Source of the DNA: Amoebidium appalachense
Taxonomy: Eukaryota > Ichthyosporea
NCBI GenBank assembly: GCA_963693365.1
Contig: CAVNZM010000001.1
Location: 7,502,001 to 7,566,000 of the forward strand
Length of the DNA stretch: 64,000 bases
Direction: 5' to 3'
Of this stretch, positions 56,358 through 64,000 are shown piece by piece (position 1 is the first letter of the stretch; each line of letters opens with the position of its first letter). A program made the translations under genes and the position numbers. Below the pieces are notes generated by a model that saw nothing but the letters and a program-made list of their open reading frames with translations, did no database searches and was not told where the DNA came from.

Positions 56358-58723
56358 AGAAAAAAAAAAACAAAAAAAACATGCCCCCCAAAACTTGTAC
56401 ATACACCTTGGAGTGCAAAGAGCAGGGACCTAGGATGGGGTGTATACAGGGATGGGGAAAGTGATGTGTGTATGCATGTGTGGACGAGGGGAAAGGAGTG
56501 AACTGGAGAGTTAATGGAGAAACTGGGGAAAATGGAAAGATGGGGCAGAGCAAGCACAGGCAGAGGATCTCAGTGCAGAAAACGAAAAGGGACGAATCCT
56601 CACCTTCCTCGCCGAAATTAAACGATAGCTTCGTCTTCTTCTCTCGATCCTTCTGTCTTCGTTTCTTCTCCTCCCTGTCGATAAATTCGCATGTATTTTT
56701 ATAACCGAACTAAATCTCAAATGTTATGTTATAAACAAACACATTGACCCCCCTCCCCCCTTCCTCCACCGCTGGGGGGAGGAGGGGGGGCACTTAAGGC
56801 TCCTCCCCCACCCCCCACTCACACACGCAAACAAACCAAAAAAAAAAAAAAAAAAAAAAAAAAAAACACCAAAGAAAACAAAAGAAACCATACCCACCGC
56901 GGCCAGAACACAACATTAAGCCCTGCCTCTGCACATACAAGAGATACACGAATTGTCAACATTAAAGAGACACGGTAGCCAGGCAGCGAAGAAGAGCTTA
57001 CCCACTCCTGCCTCCCCTTCTTTCCCTCCCTCCCTCTCTTCAGTCCCCCCCCCCCCTGCTGCCCCCACTCCCTCTCTCCCCAAGCCTCCCCCCCCCCCCC
57101 GTCCCCCCAATCCTCGCCCCTCCCCATTTCAAAAATGACATCGGAACAGAAATACGACTAGCACTGCCTGTGTGCAATTGTTGATGTGATTGTGTGTGTG
57201 TGTGCGTGCGTGTGTGCGTCCGTGCGCGCATGCTCACCCGCACGCGGGTACATGTGCCACTAATACGTGTGCATGTCTCCCTCTCAAATGTCTATACATA
57301 GTGATTACACAGGAAGCAAGCCTGACTGGAAGGGTGGGTGCCTTTCATAGACATGTGAAGGAATGGGAAGGAAGCAAATGGGAAGGGAGCTAGGGGGGAC
57401 TTTTTCTTCTTGGAGAACGGCAAGGAGGAGTGGGGTTTATAAGAAGCTGATGTTTCGAGTTGTCACAGACCTTTTCCTTCGCTCTTCCTCGTCCTTCTCA
57501 GCACGGTCAAGCGACTCCTTTTCCCTTTCTATTCTTTCCCTCGTTTTCAAAAAGTCTTCCAGCTTTACCAAACCAATAGTCTGTTCTGTCATGCGCTGAG
57601 CCGAAAAGTCCAATGTGGACGAGAATTTCTGCTTCATGTCCCCCACATGGGTCTTGGCAACTTCCTGTTCAGGAAGGATGTGTGAGGACGAAACGTGACA
57701 AGGACTGTATATGGGATAAATCAGCAAGAGTCCCTTCCCCCCCGCGCCCAGACTCCCCCTCCCCCCTTCCCCCCCCCTCCTCCCTCCCCCTCCCCCCTCC
57801 CCCCCCCCCCCCCTCACGCACACACACACAGACGACCCCTTCTTCCCGCCGTCCCCTTTCACTGGGGGCAAACAAGCTCCCATGTAAATTCTTAAGCCCA
57901 TGGACAGAAGAACAAAAAACTGACAAACAAAGTGTTGCGAATAGGCTTTTGTAAAGAACATACTAGCAAAACATGTATGAGCCACACACTCCGAAAGATG
58001 AAAAGACACCGGTGGACCAACACATAACAAGCACAGACACTTAGTGATGCACAAAGCATGCCGAGTTCAGTGCAGCTAAAGCTTTATGTCCCGCACACAT
58101 GTGCATATGCATCCATTGGAACACACATACTTTCCCTCACCCCTGTAGTGCTTGTGCGCTGCTACTGCAATTCTTCCGCTCGCGGGCTTTGTGTTTTTGC
58201 TGCTCAGAAGTCAACCCCCCCCCCCCCCCCCCCCCCCCCCACCGCCACCACCACACCCCACCCCCTCCCCTCCGACACACACACACGCCACTACCACCAC
58301 CACAAACACGTGCACGCAGCCGTAGCCAACCGGCTCCTCTCTACCGAGCTCGTTAGGCAATTCTCAACAGGAAACGACTTTAGGCTAAGTACTTCTCTGT
58401 GTTTTCCTTCCCGATGCATCTTTTCTCCACACTACCAACTCCCTCTCTTGTCCTCTTCATCCTGGTCAAGCTATAATGCTTCCCGCTTGAGAGCTCTTGC
58501 CCGACAACTAGTATTACCGCCCTCGCCTTCTTCTTGGACCCCACTTGCCGGCCGAACTGTGCTGAGCAGATACAAGCATCACATCTCCCATTACATGCTT
58601 CAAGACACCCACCTGCCTGATGGCCTCTTTCTTCTTCTCAAACTCCTCTCGACTCTTCTCTCGCTGCTTTATGATCTGCCCCGCCCTGTCCCCCTCCCCC
58701 ACGCCGCCCTTGTACTCCGCCAT
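52086..58723 (-). CDS. FAM50/XAP5: FAM50/XAP5 family nuclear protein, complete, 10 exons, 335 aa
   Basis: Conserved nuclear protein; FAM50A associates with spliceosomal C complexes and plant XCT affects the clock and small RNAs. Exons on the minus strand: 58723-58613, 57664-57471, 56674-56604, 56200-56106, 55584-55512, 54647-54586, 54184-54053, 53713-53594, 53353-53289, 52170-52086. The sum is 1008 nt, phases consistent. The N-terminus ([20 protein letters not shown]) and a charged coiled coil to about residue 125 match FAM50. [10 protein letters not shown] follows. The XAP5 core has [73 protein letters not shown] and [20 protein letters not shown]. Human FAM50A is 339 aa, so the length is normal. 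The C-terminus adds a short Lys/Asp tail. It is transcribed away from TRAPPC11. The acceptors of exons 6 and 10 lie directly at the end of (CA)n tracts. Confidence 0.97.
52766..53166 (-). mobile_element. SINE-like repeat R1, long copy
   Basis: About 400 bp in FAM50 intron 9. Clear 9-bp stem GTCTGAGTT (52927-52935) with AACTCAGAC (52969-52977), which encloses the shorter GCGT/ACGC stem. An RNA polymerase III box-B-like GTTTCGACCCC reads on the plus strand at 52933-52943. Confidence 0.88.
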
Positions 58724-59347
58724 CTTCCCTATTTCCAACGAAGGTGTTACCTACTGTACTCAAGTGCCACGGGGAGAAAGGCATCGCGAGAGTTCATGTG
58801 CAGTTGTGCCTAACGACTTTCTATAAAGCCATCCTTGGATCTCTTAATTTGCTTGGATCTACATTTTTCTGTGCAAGGCCTTCCAGTTTATGGCCATTTA
58901 ATGTTGAACCGGCACTTTTGAAATATCGCGCAACCACTTGTCTGCCTTTTGAAGTATATCCTCCTTTTATATCTGAGCGATTTGGTTTCTCTGAATGGAT
59001 CTGCGGCTATCTGCCCGTCCCGAGTTAGGCAGGAGTCGAGCGGCTCGGCCGGAGGAAACCCAAAACTTTTTCTGTGTTGACCTTCACCGTGAGTCATCAT
59101 ATCTAAGGCAACGTTTTTCTCAGTTTTTCTCAGATCCTGCCACAGGGCTGGTTTGCTACGGGGGAAAACAGCACTGTGGCAAAAACCCTTGTGGCGCGGC
59201 GTTTGGAGCTGTTTGGACAGACTCGTAATCAGATCTCACTTCCTTTTGAGCCCGAAACGTTTTCCTAGATGAGAGAGGCACGCATGCCCATTCTCGTTTC
59301 TGGCTATGTTTAGATGGTAGGTCGGGTGGAACACCTAAAACAACAAC
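58724..59347. promoter_or_regulatory. Shared 624-bp divergent promoter region of FAM50 and TRAPPC11
   Basis: The two start codons face away from each other and the interval has little simple repeat, unlike nearly every other non-coding stretch here. No TATA box or motif could be singled out. Confidence 0.45.
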
Positions 59348-59691
59348 ATGGATGCAAGTCTCAAGGGGTCTCCCCAGCCCCTAGTTTTCTTTATGGGCTT
59401 GCACAGTGACGGCGTGACCCCCAACCTTGATGGTGAGTGTACATCTCCTGTGTACACGGTTGTGTTAGTACTCTTGTCTGTAGCTCGTTATTGGCGTTCC
59501 AGGAGTATATGGGATCACCTCCCCCCCCCCCCCCCCCACCCCCCCCCCGGAACGCACATACGTTCACATTTCTCGTTCTTGCCTACCTTTCTCTTTCCTC
59601 CCAGTCCTTGATCGCTGTCCTCCCCGCTCCCCCCGCCCCGGCCCCTCTCCCCTCTCGAACCTTTTCCCTCGGCCCTCCCTTCTCCGTCTCC

Positions 59692-59726
<35 letters not shown>

Positions 59727-60393
59727 CACCTCCCGCCCCCCGGCCCCTTGACCTTCCCTTCTCCATGTATTTGTTTCTCCTTTAAGTGAGCGACTAAACT
59801 ACGGCTGGTCAGCCACGCTGTGCAATTTTTTTGGAGCTCTTCTTTTGTGGCACACGGGCACTTGTACTTGCTGTTTCTGGTAGACTTGTAAAAGGATCAC
59901 AGCTACTCTAATTATACAATGGGCAAGTGCCCGTGTTAGTCAGAATGTCGATGTTTACTACATCTTGTTTGCTTTTCAAGCTCAATCTCGCCCACGACTC
60001 CATACCGAATGCATGTAGTCTCGTTCTTTTCTTCTTGTGCAATCTCTCTCTTCCCCCACCTTCCCTCCCACTCCCGCCCCCCACCCTCCCTCTCTTTCCC
60101 CCTTCCCCCCCTCCCACCCTCTATGTGTATGTATGTCTCTCCCTCTCTCTCTCCCTCCCTCCCTGCCTCCCTCCTTCCCTCTCTCCCTCTCCCTCCACCC
60201 CCCCCCCCCCCCCCTTCCCCCCCTCCCCCCCTTCCGCCCCAGCTCTCCCTATGGGTGGGGCATTACTCACCCATGTTGTAACTGTCATTCTGATCCGTTT
60301 TATCCCCCCCCCCCCCTCCCCCTCCCCCCTTTCTCGTTCAGTTCTTTGCTCTTTGTTGTGGGTTCATGAACCTCGTACAGTTTACCGCATTCT

Positions 60394-60431
<38 letters not shown>

Positions 60432-60997
60432 CCCGTTCCGTAAACATACAACTACACCATTCAGTCTATGGGCACCAAGACATATGCTTAATCTAGCTCA
60501 GCCTGCACGCACACGCAAACACACGCACATAGGCACACAAACACGCACACTCTACGCGTATACCTGCATGCCCACATGTACACACTCACACACGCAGTTG
60601 CACATTTAAATCAATAGCTCCTTTCTTACCTCCAAGCTCACTATGCCTCCTTTTGCCTTCTTTTTGTTAACCCCCTTTCCCCCCTCCCCCCCATTTCTCC
60701 TGGTGTGATAATAGCAGGTTGCTACCCTATAAACATGTGTTGATCATTTTTTCTTTCCCCCCCCCCCCCCCCCCCCCTTTTTCCTGACTCAATTGTTCCT
60801 ATAACCTTATGCCGCAAATCACAGGCAGCTCAGTGGGCGACACCGTATGGAGGGGGTTTAATGTAAATGCAGAGCCGACAAAGGCACGACTGAACTACCG
60901 CAGTGTGCACATGAACTATCGGTTTCCACCGAGAAAGGGTAAAAAGGACTATGATCACTACCAACCTGCCGGCATACTTAAGGTACATCCCTCTTTC

Positions 60998-61050
<53 letters not shown>

Positions 61051-61437
61051 ACAGAGCCCTTCACACAAATGCACACCCCACCCTCACGCTAATAGGGGCT
61101 CGGCTACACGTTTGTGGATCCATTCACTTTTGTTCCCCTGGCTCTCCCAAGTTCAGTTGATGCTGCTGTCTGAGTTGGAGAGTCGTATATACGCGGGCTC
61201 AGGGACCGAAACTCAGACGCAAATGATGACTTGGGCCCTCCCTGAGGATGGGCCCTGCTTATGACACATACTGTGCACTTTGCTGATGTTGCATACTTGA
61301 ATGTTTGACTTTGCATGTGCCCTGTACCATGCTTCTCATCGTGTATGTGTACTTCGTACCGTGTTCCACATTCAACCCCCCCCCCCCCCCCCCCCCCTCC
61401 CCTCGCCCTCCCCCGCCTCCCCCCTCCCCCCCCCCTA

Positions 61438-61510
<73 letters not shown>

Positions 61511-61713
61511 ATTACACACATGTGCTCTTTGCATCTACTTGCTAACACACCTCACAAGCACACACATCCTCACCAATACCCACCGCTCAGCCACATCGAG
61601 CCACTCAGAACTCATCCAAAAACCCAAACCTTGTCACACACACATACACTTGCACACACACACACACACACACAGACACACACACACACACACACGCACA
61701 CACACATACACTT

Positions 61714-61789
<76 letters not shown>

Positions 61790-61931
61790 CAACTGGATAT
61801 ACAAGCACCTGCACGTGCTCCCAGCAGTCACTGTGGTGTTCTTTGAGTTGGAGTGGGATGACCCACGATGGGACGAAAGGCAAAATGAATGCTCCACAGC
61901 TCTCTCAAACATCAGGTATCCCCTCCCCCCC

Positions 61932-61971
<40 letters not shown>

Positions 61972-62685
61972 TCCCCATCCAGCACCAAAAAAAAGTATGT
62001 GTGTGTGTGTGGGGAGGGGGGGGGGGGGAGGAGGAGGGAGGGAGGGGGGGCGGGGGGGAAGAGGGATAGAAACAGATAAAGAGCGGAAGAAGAAAGCTAG
62101 GAAAGAGGAGGAATGAAAATCATTTCAGCACCTGTTTTCCATGGAGGTGGGAAAAAGAAAATGATAGGAAAAAAGTCGGAGCAAAAGGTCCCCCCCCCCC
62201 CCCCCCCCCCCCCCCCAAAATAATTAGAAAATAAAATAAAATAAAATAAAGAAAAATAAAGAAGAAGAAGAAGAAGAAGAAAGGGAAAGGGGGACGGGGG
62301 GAGTGTTAAAGGGGGAAGGGGAGGGTGGGACGGAGGGGGGGGGGGGGGGGGACGAGTCTTTTTATCTGCCACACACACGTGAGTAATTTATGTACAGATT
62401 CGTGCAATCCTTGCTCTTCCACTTCTCAAAGTATACAATCACCTTGCTTCTCTCTGTGTTTCTTTCACTCGCCTCCTTTGTTTCCTCCCCTCTCTCTTTG
62501 TTGTTTCTCACCCCCCATTTGACACTCCGCTTTTTCTTGTAGGAAAGGAGTGCAAGGGCGAGATACAAAACTGGTTGTCGTTTTGATTCAACAGAGCGCT
62601 ACCCCAAAAGGTAGGACCCCCCCCCCCCCCCTTCCCCTGTCTTCCCGATGTACCTCCCCCTTCCCCCGTCTCCTCCATATGTCCC

Positions 62686-62732
<47 letters not shown>

Positions 62733-63670
62733 ATACACACATGTCAAAGACACACGTACAGTCACCTCTCGATATAAACCCCCCCCCTGCTTACACTCCG
62801 GGGGGGGGGGGGGGGGCGTTATATCGTGGGGAACGCTATATAATGTGATGATGTTCGAATCCTGAGAACCCCATTTTTCTTTTCCCCATCACCCCGCCTT
62901 CCCACGCCCATCACTCCGCCTACACCAAAAAAAGCCTACACAGCCCCACACAGCCTCCAACAACCACCACAACCACCACAACCACCACAACCACAGCCCC
63001 CACAGCCTATCGAAAACAACCATCCTAGGGGTCTCCCTGATGAGGGGGGCCGCTATATCGCATCGCTTTTTCTTATAGGACATATGATTGTGTTCCATCC
63101 GCTGGGGGCGTTATACGCTATATCGTGGGGGGCGCTATATAGGGTGCCTTATAAGTATAAGTTCAATAGTGGAGTCGATTGGTGACATCGCGGGGGGGCG
63201 CTATATTGAGGGGGGGCGCTTTATACTGGGGGGGCGCATTAACGCGCGGTGACTGTACGCACAGTCCCATAGATAACGGACAGAAGCACACACACATTCA
63301 TCATGCACTCGCAGAATGCACGTGTGTGCCCAGACACACGCACACGCGCATACGTACGGGCGAGCGTACACACACATGCACACCTATTCGCTCCTACACA
63401 CAGGCACACACAGGCTCTAATCATTTTCCTGGCTTTCTCCCCCCCTTTTATTTTTTGGGGGGGGGGGGGGGGGGGGGGGGAGGGGGGGGGGGGGGAGGGG
63501 GGGGATTTCCCGCCCACGGGTTATACTGACATCATTTTACCAGATGAAGCGCAAACGGAAAGCCGAGCCATCAGTTTTCGTCGTGCCTGTGAGGTGGAGG
63601 GGAAGAATAGTCTTTTCATTCTGCCCCTGGACAGCACCGACCCAAAGGATCTCAGAGTCTACATTCTTAG
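59348..63670 (+). CDS. TRAPPC11: TRAPPC11 (foie gras) homologue, first five exons, continues off the right edge
   Basis: Subunit of the TRAPP III tether acting in ER-to-Golgi traffic, autophagy and N-glycosylation. Exons 59348-59432, 60825-60982, 61788-61915, 62543-62610 and 63544-63670 join in phase and give 188 codons plus two bases. The protein opens MDASLKGSPQPLVFFMGLHS. It then gives RKGKKDYDHYQPAGILK, NNWIYKHLHVLPAVTVVFFE, LEWDDPRWDERQNECSTAL, GVQGRDTKLVVVLIQQSATP and SRAISFRRACEVEGKNSLFI. This matches the human N-terminus in order, including the KGILK, VVFYELDWDEPQW and GRNTKVAVVLIQ stretches. Human TRAPPC11 is about 1130 aa, so most of the gene lies beyond this window. Exon 3's acceptor is the end of a CA microsatellite, and a retroposon-like copy sits in intron 2. 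Confidence 0.93.
61147..61375 (+). mobile_element. SINE-like repeat R1, short copy in TRAPPC11 intron 2
   Basis: Same 5' break as the copy at 23955. Ends TTCCACATTCAA followed by a C-run, mixed C/T and then AAAAA. Confidence 0.87.
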
Positions 63671-63675
63671 GTTAG

Positions 63676-63709
<34 letters not shown>

Positions 63710-63967
63710 TTCCCCTCCCCCCTTCCCTCCCCTCTGCATTGTTGCGCGTTGTGAATGTGCACTTCGTACTTTTTCGCGCATTAACACCCCCCCCCCCCCC
63801 CCCCCCCCTCACCCCCTAACACACACCCCTTCTGGAAAAAGAAGGATGACTGCATTAATACCTGTAACCGGCAGGACAGTACAAGTGAAATATGTATGTG
63901 TGTGCTGTCTTTCCGTCGGGATTTTCCCTCCATTTTTTTTATGCTCTAGATCCTTTGTTTGCAACCT

Positions 63968-64000
<33 letters not shown>

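Overview
This is a nuclear eukaryotic window, dense in introns and full of simple repeats. No ribosomal RNA, tRNA, CRISPR or prokaryote-style operon was seen. I rebuilt the genes by joining exons at GT/AG sites. Each splice model was accepted only where reading phase matched across every junction and the protein matched a known family. The lineage is not fixed. The Snf1/AMPK kinase core reads like those of plants, stramenopiles and other protists. A FANCA homologue and a VTC polyphosphate polymerase together suggest a free-living unicellular eukaryote, but a unicellular relative of animals cannot be excluded.

Layout. 1-12.7 kb: the N-terminal half of a FANCA homologue (minus strand, 14 exons, running off the left edge). 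12.7-14.5 kb: its upstream region. 14.5-16.07 kb: a 5'-truncated, frameshifted LINE reverse transcriptase fragment. 16.1-19.26 kb: promoter-like motifs, a weak gene candidate and the SUMO upstream region. 19.26-23.54 kb: a SUMO gene (plus, 4 exons). 25.5-36.8 kb: a complete Snf1/AMPK alpha gene (minus, 13 exons), convergent with SUMO. 36.8-39.45 kb: intergenic, with a perfect 116-bp palindrome. 39.45-42.81 kb: a second, diverged SUMO gene (minus, 4 exons, same intron positions). 42.8-47.5 kb: mostly repeats plus exons of an unidentified plus-strand gene. 47.5-49.2 kb: a VTC-type gene with no intron in its coding sequence (minus). 49.2-52.1 kb: AT-rich spacer and large GA tracts. 52.1-58.7 kb: a complete FAM50/XAP5 gene (minus, 10 exons). 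59.35-64 kb: the first five exons of TRAPPC11 (plus, running off the right edge), head to head with FAM50.

The genes are ordinary eukaryotic functions: DNA crosslink repair, SUMO conjugation, energy sensing, polyphosphate synthesis, splicing-associated XAP5, and ER-Golgi trafficking. They do not form a cluster with one role. The unusual part is the non-coding DNA. A retroposon-like repeat family ends in poly-C. Many separate tracts have the directional form C(n)A(m). About half of the introns have a C-run directly after the 5' splice site, and several 3' splice sites sit at the end of a (CA)n microsatellite. Upstream of FANCA and both SUMO genes there are E2F-like TTTTGGCGG or GGCGGGAAA motifs, usually with CCAAT boxes.
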